From: Sandaracinaceae bacterium | GTDB lineage: Bacteria > Myxococcota_A > Polyangia > Polyangiales > Sandaracinaceae | Direction: 5' to 3' | DNA length: 64,000 bases | NCBI GenBank assembly: GCA_020633195.1 | Contig: JACKEC010000024.1 | Location: forward strand, 1-64,000 | In this document: one piece after another, positions 56,801 through 64,000 of the stretch | How positions within the stretch are numbered: the first letter of the stretch is position 1 | Layout: each line of letters opens with the position of its first letter | The notes under the pieces: model-generated | Told to the model about the DNA's origin: nothing | The model's database searches: none | The model's input: the letters and a program-made list of their open reading frames with translations, nothing else | Position numbers and translations under genes: made by a program

Positions 56801-57039
56801 GCGCCGAACACCTCACGGACCTGGCGCTCGGGGATGGCGTAGGAGCCGTCGTCCCGCGGTGAGCGCACGATGCCCCGATTCGTGAACAACCCGTCCAGCC
56901 GGGTACCGAACCCTCCGCCGGCACAAGTCTCGAGCGTGGCCTGGGCGGCAGCGCCCGAGGGCGCGCCGGCGACCAGCAGCGCCGCAGCCAGCACACAGCC
57001 CGCGTAGCGCGTGGCACTTCGAGTTTCGATCGAACGCAT
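53800..57039 (-). CDS. Surface protein: NIDO-like, EGF, five Ig-like repeats, TSP3, MYXO-CTERM
   Basis: 1079 residues. After a signal peptide (to about 33) comes a NIDO-like domain (about 40-275; GTRLDGLFTN, AAYFADVDLRNW), a cysteine/EGF-Ca unit (about 340-385; DIDECASGAAGCSADATC), five tandem Ig-like beta repeats (about 390-805; each ending TVTID/DIEID-like), several TSP3/Asp-box calcium units (about 815-1030; DTDGDGVPDLEDPDDDGDG) and a MYXO-CTERM tail (Cys1046, hydrophobic helix LAGLLLLALGLV, RRRR). The tail marks it for the myxobacterial sorting system and surface anchoring. It is a likely adhesin. ATG at 57039. Confidence 0.9.
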   Translation of the reverse strand: MRSIETRSATRYAGCVLAAALLVAGAPSGAAAQATLETCAGGGFGTRLDGLFTNRGIVRSPRDDGSYAIPERQVREVFGAAGVPFSAAGTQLYVNVNGTISFGEPIYAYTPVAIPGLTTPAVAAYFADVDLRNWVRLLLPDIPNPGNIYLCVESDGDESLITPGDRIMVTWENVLYYDTSNGFDGSQVSSFQAILSVPDATCGSMPGTNGLDVELRYAALEWTTGDADGGRRGFGGTEATAGLDDGAGAAQALPGSGTASVTMLTTLSNVSEPGVFRIRSWGGSLATCGNGTLDACEICDGASLLTGTTCPSGYTGTPLCNNDPANPVGDGTCTVDAVPAGCADIDECASGAAGCSADATCTNSDGSFTCDCAAGFTGDGVDCYDLVITAPTDGSTLADDTPRIRGRAEPGAEIVISVDGAEVGRTTANASGAWTFTPMMSLTPGSHVIEVDANGSRGTTASESVTVMIDVGTTVSIDEPSSGATVGDTTPRIAGRAEPGATVVIEVDGVMVDTVTADSTGAWESTPATPLADGAHTIDVTATDAAGNTATDSVTVTIDSTLPALDIERPANMGFTNQVRPVVEGTADPGASVEVSIDGAVVATVTADASGHWTYASAADLGEGEHTVSASTTDAAGRTASDTHTFTVDTTPPALSILSPEEGERLASARPAISGTGEPGTVVEVLVDGAVVGTVVVGDDGTWSYTPTSDLSDGAHTIVARATDAAGNEASEMRDIEIDTGMGPATAVSILTPTDGATLTIDPPVVGGTAPPGSSVEILIDGVVVATVIADLDGNWSYRPASPLGDGEHVVLVNATTPSGDRASDSVRFEIATGGTSPDGDGDGVPDDVECPEGEPCPDTDGDGVPDLEDPDDDGDGIPTVLERPMGMDVDTDRDGTPDYLDDDDDGDGVPTRTEAPDGVARDTDMDGTPDHRDADDDGDGLLTTDERPMGMDVDTDMDGTPDYLDDDDDGDGIPTATERADQGTFGEPDDDDLPAWRDLDSDGDGVGDMVEGRGDDDGDGVPNYLDPSSDQPPTTTPPTAGLTGGAGCSVTPNRGAPWLAGLLLLALGLVTRRRRGAR

Positions 57040-57431
57040 TCGAGGACCCAAGCCTTTCCTTTGCGCGGTCTCCCGCGGGGCGGTCGTGCTGGACCGCGCG
57101 GGGACACCCCTGGCAAACGTCGGACCGACGCGATGGCCGCTCGGGTTGGCTCGATGAGGGCCCGGGACCGTGGGGTCGGACACCGCACCTGTTGTGTGTT
57201 GGACCCGTACTGACTTCTCACCACCCTCGTTCGCGGACGCGTGGGTTTCGTGTGTGATTTCAGATGGTTGGGGGGTGTCGCCGGCAACCGCTGAACATGT
57301 GTTTGTAAAGGGAGATTGACAACAGGTCGACGCGTCGTCGCGAGCCGACCGCGCAGAAACCCAGGGTGCCCGCGCGCGACCGATTCATTGCCGAGATCTC
57401 GAGGGCTGGCTCGGCGCCCCACGCCACCAGG
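57040..57431. other. 392-base intergenic region
   Basis: Lies between two minus-strand genes, 5' to the large surface protein. It is visibly less G+C-rich than the surroundings (57190-57350), as expected of a promoter region. On the minus strand, TTGTCA followed by CTTTACAAACACATG around 57290-57320 is suggestive but not decisive. No ORF here has coding character. Confidence 0.5.
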
Positions 57432-59984
57432 TCACCGCGGGGTGATCGACTGGCAGACGAGCCCGAAGCGCTCCAGCACGTTCGGCGACCCGGTGCTGTA
57501 GGCGCCGCGGAAGCCTCGCGCGACGGTGCCGGCCGGGCAGTCGTGGGTCACCGTGAACGGCCCGGCGGGCGGGGGGACCGGCTCGTCGACGAGGACGGTG
57601 CCGCCCGTCCCGTAGGTGATGGTGACGCCGGGCATGACACGGCCGGAGGTCGCGATGGTGGAGCACCGCATCTCGAGGGCGTCGATCACGGAGCGGCCCA
57701 TGTAGTCGATGAGCGCGGCGCGGAACCCGGTCAGCACCTGGCCCGCGGGGCAGTCCCAGGTCGTCCAGCCATCGCCGCCGTGCGTGGCGACGTACACGGT
57801 GCTGCCGAGGGCGACGTCGTAGACCGGGGTCGAGGTCCGGTTGGCGACGAACGAGAGAGGGCGGCAGTAGGTGACGAGGCCCTCGAAGAACTCCGAGGAG
57901 ACGTAGTCCAGGCTGATCTGGTTGACGACCTGGTCGGCCGGGCAGACGTCTTCGAAGGGGGTGCCGCTCCCGTTGCCGACGGTGGGCGTGTACATCGTCG
58001 CGCCCGCGGTGACGCCGACGGGCGCGGCGCCGCAGTCGGCGGCGCACGTGTCGCCGAGCTCGGTCCCGTTGCAGCACGCGTCGGGGCAGCTCGCGGCGCG
58101 GGTGCAGTCCTGCATCTGCGGGCGCATCGTGAACCCGGAGCAGCTCCCGGCGCGGCAGACCGGCGTCGTGCAGGTGGACGTCTGCGTGCCCGCGGTGAGG
58201 TCGCAGCCCGTGCCCGTGCACGCCCCGAAGGGGGCGCAGCCCTCGAGCCCGCACGCCGTGTCGTCCGGCGTGGTGGCGTCGGCCGGGCACGCCGCGCTGG
58301 CGCCGTCGCAGGCCTCGGCCGGGTTGCACATGTCGCCCTCCGGCCGGCACTCGGTGCCCGCCGAGACGAAGCGGTCGGTGGGGCAGGTCGCGCTGCTCCC
58401 GTCGCACTGCTCGGCGACGTCACACGCGCCCGCGGCGGCGCGGCACTCGGTGCCCGCGCTCCGCCGCGCGTCCGTCGGGCAGGTCGTCGCGATCCCGGAG
58501 CAGACCTCCGCGACGTCGCACCCGCCGGTCGAGGCGCGGCACTCGGTGCCCCCCGCTCGCAGCACGTCGCCCGGGCAGCCGGTGCCGACCCCGCTGCACG
58601 TCTCGGCGACGTCGCAGAGGCCCGCGGCCATGCGACACTCCGTGCCCGCCGCCGCGAAGCGGTCCGCGGGGCACGCGGCGGCCGCGCCGCTGCAGACGTC
58701 GTCACGATCGCAGGGGCCGACGGCCGGGCGGCACGTGGTGCTCGCGCCGAGGAAGCGGTCCGTCGGGCAGGTGATCGACGAGCCGTCACACATCTCGGCG
58801 ACGTCGCAGGGCCCCGCCGCCGCGCGGCATGGGATCCCGGCCGGCGCGGGCCGGCTGCTCCCGCACGTGGGCGTCCCCCCGCTGCAGTCGATGACCCCGC
58901 GCTCGCACGGGCCGAGGTCGCAGCCCAGCCCCGGCATGCACGGCACGCACGCGCCCCCGATGCAGACGCCGGCGGAGCAGACCGTGCCCTCGCCGGCGGC
59001 GACGTCCGCGGGGCAGTCGGGGCTCGCGCCAGTGCAGGTCTCGGCCGCGTCGCACTCGCCCGCGGCCTCGCGGCACTCGGTCGTCCCGGGCTCGAGCGCG
59101 TCGTCGGGGCAGACCATCGCGCCGCCGCAGGTCTCGGCGACGTCGCACGGGCCGGCCGCGGGGCGGCACACGGTGGACGCCGGCGCGGGCTCGGAAGCGA
59201 CGCACACGGGGTCGCCGTCGAGGCACTCGATCCGACCGACGGCGCAGATCTCGCCCGCGTCGCACGGGTCGCCGGGCACGCACCCGCCGCCGCCGTCCAC
59301 CCCCGCGTCGCGCGGGACCGGGCCGCCGTCTTCGGGGACGCCCGCGTCCATGCTCGTCTCGTCGCGGCGGCAGCCGAGCGCGACGTCGCAGTACTCGTCG
59401 GACGCGCACGCGCCCGTGGGCTCGAAGAGGCACGCGCCCTCGACGCACGCGGGCCGCACGCACGGGACCGCCGCGGCGGGGCACGCCGTCGCGTCGACGC
59501 AGGCGGCGTCGGGGCACGCGTCGGCGGTCTCGGCCGCGCCGCAGCGCGGATCGACGCACCGCCCGCCGAAGCAGGTGAGCGCCTCGGCGGGATCGCCCGG
59601 GCCCGGGCACACGACGTCCTGGCAGTCCCGGGTGATGACGACGACGAGCGCGTAGCTCGACCGCACCGTCACGCGCACGAGGCGAGCCGCGACGGTGCTC
59701 CCGTCCGCGCGCAACAGGGAGACCCGTACGGTGTAGTCCTCGCCCGAGAGGCCCGTGACCTCCGCGACGCGGCGACCGCGGAACCACGCGGTCGGGTCGG
59801 CGAACGCGGCCAGCACCTCTCGGTCGACGCTCGGGCCATCGGGCGGCCCCTCGAGGACGTCGGTCTGCACGGCGGTGAACTCGACGCCGCCGACGAAGTC
59901 GGTGCGCAGGTCGACGGTCAGCGTGCGCGACCCCTCGCAGCCGAGGACCAGCAGCGCGACGGAGACGACGACGGCGAGGCGCAT
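57432..59984 (-). CDS. Lipoprotein with eight disintegrin-like cysteine repeats and a three-fold C-terminal domain
   Basis: 850 residues. The signal MRLAVVVSVALLVLGC ends in LVLGC. The N-terminal domain (to about 150) is shared with the lipoprotein at 28513-30099 (DLRTDFVGGVEF; VVITRDCQDVVCP). Between about 275 and 565 lie eight repeats of about 37 residues, each with CDVAExCxGxxxxCPxD and a following xEC, matching the cysteine and Asp/Glu spacing of ADAM/snake-venom disintegrins. The C-terminal 190 residues hold three copies of a CPAGxVxxGFRxA...D/E...C module, recalling beta-prism/VMO-I folds (inference). ATG at 59984. Confidence 0.82.
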   Translation of the reverse strand: MRLAVVVSVALLVLGCEGSRTLTVDLRTDFVGGVEFTAVQTDVLEGPPDGPSVDREVLAAFADPTAWFRGRRVAEVTGLSGEDYTVRVSLLRADGSTVAARLVRVTVRSSYALVVVITRDCQDVVCPGPGDPAEALTCFGGRCVDPRCGAAETADACPDAACVDATACPAAAVPCVRPACVEGACLFEPTGACASDEYCDVALGCRRDETSMDAGVPEDGGPVPRDAGVDGGGGCVPGDPCDAGEICAVGRIECLDGDPVCVASEPAPASTVCRPAAGPCDVAETCGGAMVCPDDALEPGTTECREAAGECDAAETCTGASPDCPADVAAGEGTVCSAGVCIGGACVPCMPGLGCDLGPCERGVIDCSGGTPTCGSSRPAPAGIPCRAAAGPCDVAEMCDGSSITCPTDRFLGASTTCRPAVGPCDRDDVCSGAAAACPADRFAAAGTECRMAAGLCDVAETCSGVGTGCPGDVLRAGGTECRASTGGCDVAEVCSGIATTCPTDARRSAGTECRAAAGACDVAEQCDGSSATCPTDRFVSAGTECRPEGDMCNPAEACDGASAACPADATTPDDTACGLEGCAPFGACTGTGCDLTAGTQTSTCTTPVCRAGSCSGFTMRPQMQDCTRAASCPDACCNGTELGDTCAADCGAAPVGVTAGATMYTPTVGNGSGTPFEDVCPADQVVNQISLDYVSSEFFEGLVTYCRPLSFVANRTSTPVYDVALGSTVYVATHGGDGWTTWDCPAGQVLTGFRAALIDYMGRSVIDALEMRCSTIATSGRVMPGVTITYGTGGTVLVDEPVPPPAGPFTVTHDCPAGTVARGFRGAYSTGSPNVLERFGLVCQSITPR

Positions 59985-60055
59985 CCCCCCGATCGTGCCC
60001 GAGCGCCCGGGCGGCGACAACGGCGCGCGCGCACGAGGCTGCTATCGTCCGCCGC

Positions 60056-62206
60056 ATGACGAGCATCGCGAGCCGGGTGGCCGAGGCGCTGTCCTTGAGC
60101 CCGCGCTCGGTCGCGGCGGTGATGGAGCTCTTCGACGAGGGCGCCACGGTCCCGTTCATCGCCCGCTATCGCAAGGAGCGCACGGGCGACCTCGACGAGG
60201 TGCAGATCCGCGCGATCGAGGAGCACCGCGCGCGCCTCGTCGCGCTCGAGGAGCGGCGCGCCGCCGTGGTCGCGTCGATCGAGGAGCAAGGCAAGATGAC
60301 GCCGACGCTCCGCGACGCGCTCGCGAAGGCGCAGACGCGGGCGGAGCTCGAGGACCTCTACCTGCCCTACAAGCGCAAGCGGCGGACCCGCGCGACGGTG
60401 GCGCGGGAGCGGGGGCTCGGGCCGCTCGCGGAGCGCATCCTCGCGCAGCCCGCGGACGGGGATCCGCGCCGAGACGCCGCGCGCTTCGTGGACGCGGCCA
60501 AGGAGGTGCCCGACGTCGCCGCCGCGCTCGCGGGCGCGCGCGACATCGTCGCCGAGGTGGTCGCGGAGCACGCGGCGGCGCGCCGGGCGACGCGCGAGAC
60601 CTTCGTCCGGCAGGGCGTCTTCGCGTGCAAGGCCGCGCGCGGCAAGGCCAAGGTCGCCTCGAAGTTCGAGCCCTACTACGACTTCGCGGAGCCGGTCGCG
60701 CGCATCCCCTCGCACCGCGTCCTCGCGATCCTGCGCGGCGAGGCGCAGGGCTTCCTGAAGGCGAAGGTCGACGTCGACGAGGAGCGGCTCGCGCAGCGCC
60801 TCGGCGCGATCGTGGGCCGCCGGGATCGCTCGCCGTTCCGGCGCGAGCTCGACGAGGCGGTCGCCGACTCGCTCTCGCGGCTGCTCGGGCCGAGCGTCGA
60901 GAACGACGTGCGCGCCGAGCTCACCGAGCGCGCGCATCAGGAGGCGGTCGACGTGTTCGCGACCAACCTCGAGAGCCTCCTCCTCGCGCCGCCGCTCGGG
61001 GAGGTCGCGGTGCTCGGCGTCGACCCGGGCATCCGGACCGGCTGCAAGTGCGCGGCGGTGGACGCGACGGGGCGCTTCCTCGAGCACCGGACGGTGTTCC
61101 CCGAGCGAGCCGACGCGGGGCCCGCGCTGCTCGCCCTCGTGAGGCAGCACCGGCCGCGCGCGGTCGCGGTGGGCAACGGCACCGCCGGCCGCGAGACCGA
61201 GGCGTTCGTTCGCGCGACGCTGAAGGCGGCGAAGCTCGACGACGTGATCGTGGTGTCGGTCAACGAGGCCGGCGCGAGCGTCTACAGCGCCTCCGACGGC
61301 GCGCGCGAGGAGCACCCGGACCTCGACCTCACCGTCCGCGGCGCCATCTCGATCGCGCGCCGCCTCCAGGACCCGCTCGCGGAGCTGGTCAAGATCGATC
61401 CGAAGGCGATCGGCGTCGGGCAGTACCAGCACGACGTCGACCCGAAGCTCCTCGCGACGCGCCTCGGCCAGGTCACCGAGGCTTGCGTGAACCGGGTCGG
61501 CGTCGAGCTCAACACGGCGAGCGCGGCGCTCCTCACGCACGTCGCGGGGGTGGGGCCGTCGCTCGCGAAGAAGATCGTGGCGCACCGCGAGCGGCACGGT
61601 CGCTTCGGGGGCCGGGACGCGCTGTTGAAGGTGAAGGGGCTCGGCCCCAAGGCGTACGAGCAGTGCGTCGGGTTCCTGCGTGTCCGCGGCGGCGCGCACC
61701 CGCTCGACGCGTCGGGCGTCCACCCGGAGCGCTACGCGCTCGTCGAGCGCATCGCGAAGGATCTCGGCGCCTCGCTGAGCTCGCTCGCGGGCGACGCGGC
61801 GCTCGTGAAGCGCGTGGACGTCTCGCGCTACGTCGGGCCGGAGGCGGGCGAGGCGACGCTGAGGGACATCCTCGCCGAGCTCGAGAAGCCGGGGCGCGAC
61901 CCGCGAAAGCGCTTCGAGGCGCCGAAGTTCAGGGACGACGTCCAGACCCTCGAGGACCTGCGCGAGGGGATGATCCTCGAGGGCGCGGTGACCAACGTCA
62001 CCCACTTCGGCGCGTTCGTGGACCTCGGCGTCCACCAGGACGGCCTCGTCCACGTCAGCGAGCTCGCCGACCGGTTCGTCGCCGATCCGCGCGAGGTGGT
62101 GAAGGTCGGCGACCGGCTGCGGGTGCGGGTGATGGGCGTGGACCGCGGGCGCAAGCGCATCAGCCTCAGCGCGAAGAGGGCCCGCGTCGGTCAGGTACCC
62201 CAGTAG
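60056..62206 (+). CDS. tex: Tex-family S1 RNA-binding transcription accessory protein
   Basis: 716 residues. N-terminal Tex domain (EALSLSPRSVAAVMELFDEGATVPFIARYRKERTG split about 9-45), then LYLPYKRKRRTRATVARERGL, a YqgF-like RNase-H fold (VLGVDPGIRTGCKCAAVDATG, about 322), HhH region (THVAGVGPSLAKKIVAHRERHG, about 500) and a C-terminal S1 domain (EGAVTNVTHFGAFVDLGVHQDGLVH, about 640-700). It binds RNA and affects transcription. ATG at 60056 is the usual start. It overlaps the convergent lipoprotein gene by 16 bases. Confidence 0.95.
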   Translation: MTSIASRVAEALSLSPRSVAAVMELFDEGATVPFIARYRKERTGDLDEVQIRAIEEHRARLVALEERRAAVVASIEEQGKMTPTLRDALAKAQTRAELEDLYLPYKRKRRTRATVARERGLGPLAERILAQPADGDPRRDAARFVDAAKEVPDVAAALAGARDIVAEVVAEHAAARRATRETFVRQGVFACKAARGKAKVASKFEPYYDFAEPVARIPSHRVLAILRGEAQGFLKAKVDVDEERLAQRLGAIVGRRDRSPFRRELDEAVADSLSRLLGPSVENDVRAELTERAHQEAVDVFATNLESLLLAPPLGEVAVLGVDPGIRTGCKCAAVDATGRFLEHRTVFPERADAGPALLALVRQHRPRAVAVGNGTAGRETEAFVRATLKAAKLDDVIVVSVNEAGASVYSASDGAREEHPDLDLTVRGAISIARRLQDPLAELVKIDPKAIGVGQYQHDVDPKLLATRLGQVTEACVNRVGVELNTASAALLTHVAGVGPSLAKKIVAHRERHGRFGGRDALLKVKGLGPKAYEQCVGFLRVRGGAHPLDASGVHPERYALVERIAKDLGASLSSLAGDAALVKRVDVSRYVGPEAGEATLRDILAELEKPGRDPRKRFEAPKFRDDVQTLEDLREGMILEGAVTNVTHFGAFVDLGVHQDGLVHVSELADRFVADPREVVKVGDRLRVRVMGVDRGRKRISLSAKRARVGQVPQ

Positions 62207-62727
62207 AGCTGGAGGTAGACCGGCAGGGCGAAGAGCGCGCGGCCGTCCCCCGCGCCGAAGACGCCCTCGACGCGCAGCCCGAGCCCGAGGATCAGCGCCT
62301 CGCGGTCTCCGTCGGTGTGGATGATGAAGTTGGAGCCCGGCGTGAAGATGTTTTGCAGCGCGTAGCCCGCCGCGAGCTCGACGCCGAAGTTGCCCGACCC
62401 GCTCGACCCGGCCGGGAGCCCGACGGAGCCGCGGCCGCCGCCGAAGATCCCGGCGTAGAGCGCGAACGAGTCGTCGCCCACGCTGGTGAGGCTGAAGCCG
62501 CCGCCCCCCCCGACCGTGACCTGCTCGCCGGGGACGTCGTAGTAGCCGACGTTGACGTAGGGATCGACGGTCAGCGCCCAGTCGCGGTCGCCGGGGCCGA
62601 AGCCGCCGCTGACGCGAGCTTCGAAGCCGACGCGCCCCGCCGTGTCGAGGGTCGGAGCGAGGCTGAGGCGGGCGTTGATCCCGCAGCCCGCGAGGAGGAT
62701 CGAGAGAGCGGCGAGGGCGGCGCGCAC
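62191..62727 (-). CDS. Small outer-membrane-like lipoprotein
   Basis: 178 residues. The GTG start (MRAALAALSILLAGCG) gives a lipobox LAGC. The mature part is a Gly-rich beta sequence (FEARVSGGFGPGDRDWALTV, YVNVGYYDVPGEQVTVGGGGGF, LALYAGIFGGGRGSVGLPAGS, ALPVYLQLYW) with alternating hydrophobic strands, suggesting an eight-strand barrel or a beta sandwich. No known family. It overlaps tex convergently. Confidence 0.68.
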   Translation of the reverse strand: MRAALAALSILLAGCGINARLSLAPTLDTAGRVGFEARVSGGFGPGDRDWALTVDPYVNVGYYDVPGEQVTVGGGGGFSLTSVGDDSFALYAGIFGGGRGSVGLPAGSSGSGNFGVELAAGYALQNIFTPGSNFIIHTDGDREALILGLGLRVEGVFGAGDGRALFALPVYLQLYWGT

Positions 62728-62794
62728 GGCTCCCGCGATGGTGCCACGAAGCGGGGAGGGCCTTCGTGGGGTTTTGGCTCCCTCGGCGAGCCCG

Positions 62795-63640
62795 TCAGCG
62801 ATCCGGATCGGCGAGGACCGCGAAGTCCTCACCGCCGAAGCCGGCCTCGATGGCCGCGTCCATCGAGCGCGCGACCGCGGGCAGCACGCTGAGCGCGTCG
62901 GGGTCTTTGGCGGTCTCGAGCATCAGGCGCACGTCCTTGCGCGCCATGCGCATCGTGAAGCCCACCGGCTGGTGCGCCGCTGCGAGCGCGCGTCGGCCCA
63001 TGCCCGACGCGGTCGGCGAGAACTGATCGAAGAGCGCGAGGACCTCGTCGGTCGAGACGCCCGACGCCGCGCCCATGCGGAACAGGTCGCCCATCGCCGC
63101 CGTGAGCATGATCAGCAGGCCGTTCCCCGTGATCTTGATCTTGGCGGCCTTGTCCGGCTCCTCGCCGAGGTAGAGCACCTTCCCCGTCATCGTCTCGAGC
63201 GCGGGTCGCAGGGCCGCCTCGTCGGCGCTCGGTCCGCTGAGCAGCATCAGGCCGGTCGCCTCGAGCGAGTTCTTCGGCCCCATGAACACGGGGGCGTGGA
63301 TGTAGCGCACGCCGTCGGCGCGCAGGCGCTCGAAGCGGGCGGCGACCCCGGCGGGGAGGTTGGTGCTGTGATCGACGATCCACGCGCCGTCGCCGAGCCC
63401 CGGCCGCAGCGCCTCGATCACCTCGTCGACGGCCGCGTCCTCGGCGAGCACGAGGTGCACGCGCGCCGCGCCGCGGACCGCCTCCTCGGGCGTCGCGGCG
63501 GCGACCGCGCCGCGCTCGACGAGCGGCTCGCACCGGCTCGCGGTGCGGTTCCAGACGCGCACCGAGTGTCCCTTCGATCGCAGGTTCTCAGCGAACCCAC
63601 GCCCCAGCAGCCCGAGCCCGAGCACGGCGATGGTATCCAT
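62795..63640 (-). CDS. NAD(P)-dependent 3-hydroxyisobutyrate dehydrogenase-family enzyme
   Basis: 281 residues. The Rossmann motif is AVLGLGLLGRGFAENL (GxGxxG), then VWNRTASRCEPL, LVLAEDAAVDEV and DHSTNLPAGV, and the catalytic lysine lies in KIKITGNGLLIMLTAAMGDLFRMG (about residue 170). The family oxidises 3-hydroxyacids or reduces imines; substrate unknown. ATG at 63640. No co-operon partner; a 66-base gap separates it from the lipoprotein downstream. Confidence 0.9.
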   Translation of the reverse strand: MDTIAVLGLGLLGRGFAENLRSKGHSVRVWNRTASRCEPLVERGAVAAATPEEAVRGAARVHLVLAEDAAVDEVIEALRPGLGDGAWIVDHSTNLPAGVAARFERLRADGVRYIHAPVFMGPKNSLEATGLMLLSGPSADEAALRPALETMTGKVLYLGEEPDKAAKIKITGNGLLIMLTAAMGDLFRMGAASGVSTDEVLALFDQFSPTASGMGRRALAAAHQPVGFTMRMARKDVRLMLETAKDPDALSVLPAVARSMDAAIEAGFGGEDFAVLADPDR

Positions 63641-63906
63641 GCGCGGACTATAGGGCGGGCCAGGCCGCGGACGGCACCCCCCGAGCGGTGGAAACCTGCT
63701 GGGGATTGAGTCCGACGACGCGAAGCGTCGGAGGATCTCAGTGGGGAGCGCGAGGGGCTTGCCCCTCGCCGGAGAGAAATCGCCGGAGGCGATTTATCGA
63801 CAGACCTTGAGGGCTCGACCCTACGGGCGTGGGGGGCGCCCCACGGAGCGCGGGGCCGTGGTGCGCGCGGCGTGGGTTGGCGTCGTCCTTGCGAAAGGGC
63901 GGGCGC
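63641..63906. other. Intergenic region containing the second 105-bp repeat
   Basis: 266 bases between the divergent dehydrogenase and the YpfJ-like gene. Apart from the repeat at 63707-63811 and the hairpin GGCGCCCC-type sequence near 63835, I see no coding or regulatory signal I can support. Confidence 0.55.
63707..63811 (-). repeat. 105-bp triple-hairpin repeat, copy B (inverted to copy A)
   Basis: The reverse complement of this segment matches 33104-33208 at 100 of 105 positions. The three hairpins are conserved, including compensating or loop-located changes (TTC to TCC in the first loop). It lies between genes without supplying any stop codon, so its role in copy A may be incidental. 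Confidence 0.85.
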
Positions 63907-63907
63907 G

Positions 63908-64000
63908 ATGCGTTGGCAAGACGGTAGGCGGAGCGACAACGTCGAGGATCGGCGAGGGCAGAAGGGCGGGCGCGGGCTCAAGGTCGGCGGCGCGGCCGGG
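63908..64000 (+). CDS. ypfJ: YpfJ-type neutral zinc metallopeptidase, N-terminal fragment
   Basis: The ATG at 63908 opens MRWQDGRRSDNVEDRRGQK, the characteristic start of the YpfJ/KPN_02809-type putative neutral zinc metallopeptidases, followed by the usual Gly-rich region (GGRGLKVGGAAG). The rest lies beyond the window end. The membrane helix and HExxH motif of the family cannot be seen. Confidence 0.75.
   Translation, partial: MRWQDGRRSDNVEDRRGQKGGRGLKVGGAAG

Overview
The window is very G+C-rich, densely coded DNA, most probably from a Myxococcota chromosome (Polyangia/Sandaracinus-like). This is an inference from content, since no rRNA or other phylogenetic marker is present. The clues are a MYXO-CTERM tail (53800-57039), many lipoproteins with Asp-Ala-Gly-Pro stalks and cysteine-rich repeats, TSP3/OmpA and MopE-type calcium-binding motifs, Hanks-type kinases and an AgmX/TonB-like C-terminal domain. 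I see no tRNA, rRNA, CRISPR array, IS element or prophage. Many genes start with GTG or TTG, and many adjacent genes overlap as NTGA.

Region by region. 1-4.6 kb: the end of a lectin-like gene, a small variant Ser/Thr kinase, and divergently from it an ATP-grasp / zinc deacylase / ATP-grasp trio. 4.6-8.7 kb: a CinA-like gene and a Mla-type lipid transport operon with two different MlaE permeases. 8.7-12 kb: a stalked lipoprotein, a TolA-like coiled-coil membrane protein behind a promoter carrying a palindrome, then pyrF-rlmB-rraA. 12.08-13.76 kb: a patch full of frame changes that damages the end of rraA, a lipoprotein gene and the end of an alpha/beta-hydrolase gene. 13.4-22.1 kb (minus strand): hydrolase, MlaF-type ATPase, gdhA, an orphan SctJ (type III secretion ring lipoprotein), a pseudokinase with GYF-like and TonB-like parts, a lipoprotein, a DEAD-box helicase and a small membrane protein. 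22.3-31.2 kb: a polytopic membrane protein, a HerA-like ATPase and several lipoproteins/hypotheticals. 31.3-39.1 kb: an Atm1-type ABC exporter ending in a 105-bp triple-hairpin repeat (second copy at 63.7 kb, inverted), a large lipoprotein, a FabH-like ketosynthase and a B12-radical SAM enzyme.

39.2-46.1 kb: a two-gene acyl-CoA-dehydratase-activase system behind a promoter covered by four operator half-sites, then a TetR gene and a divergent PNPOx-fold gene that share a different twin operator. 46.1-52 kb: a spermidine-synthase-like protein, a four-gene envelope operon headed by a transglutaminase-like lipoprotein, a Tat lipoprotein and a DUF4349 lipoprotein pair. 52-60 kb: a secretome block with an OmpA/TSP3 porin-like protein translationally coupled to a NIDO/EGF/Ig-like/TSP3/MYXO-CTERM protein, and a lipoprotein with eight disintegrin-like cysteine repeats. 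60-64 kb: tex, a lipoprotein, a 3-hydroxyisobutyrate-dehydrogenase-like enzyme, the second 105-bp repeat and the start of a YpfJ-type zinc protease gene.

The strongest candidates for undescribed biology are the peptide ligase/deacylase trio, the activase pair with its operator array, the orphan SctJ beside a pseudokinase, the disintegrin-repeat lipoprotein family and the 105-bp triple-hairpin repeat.
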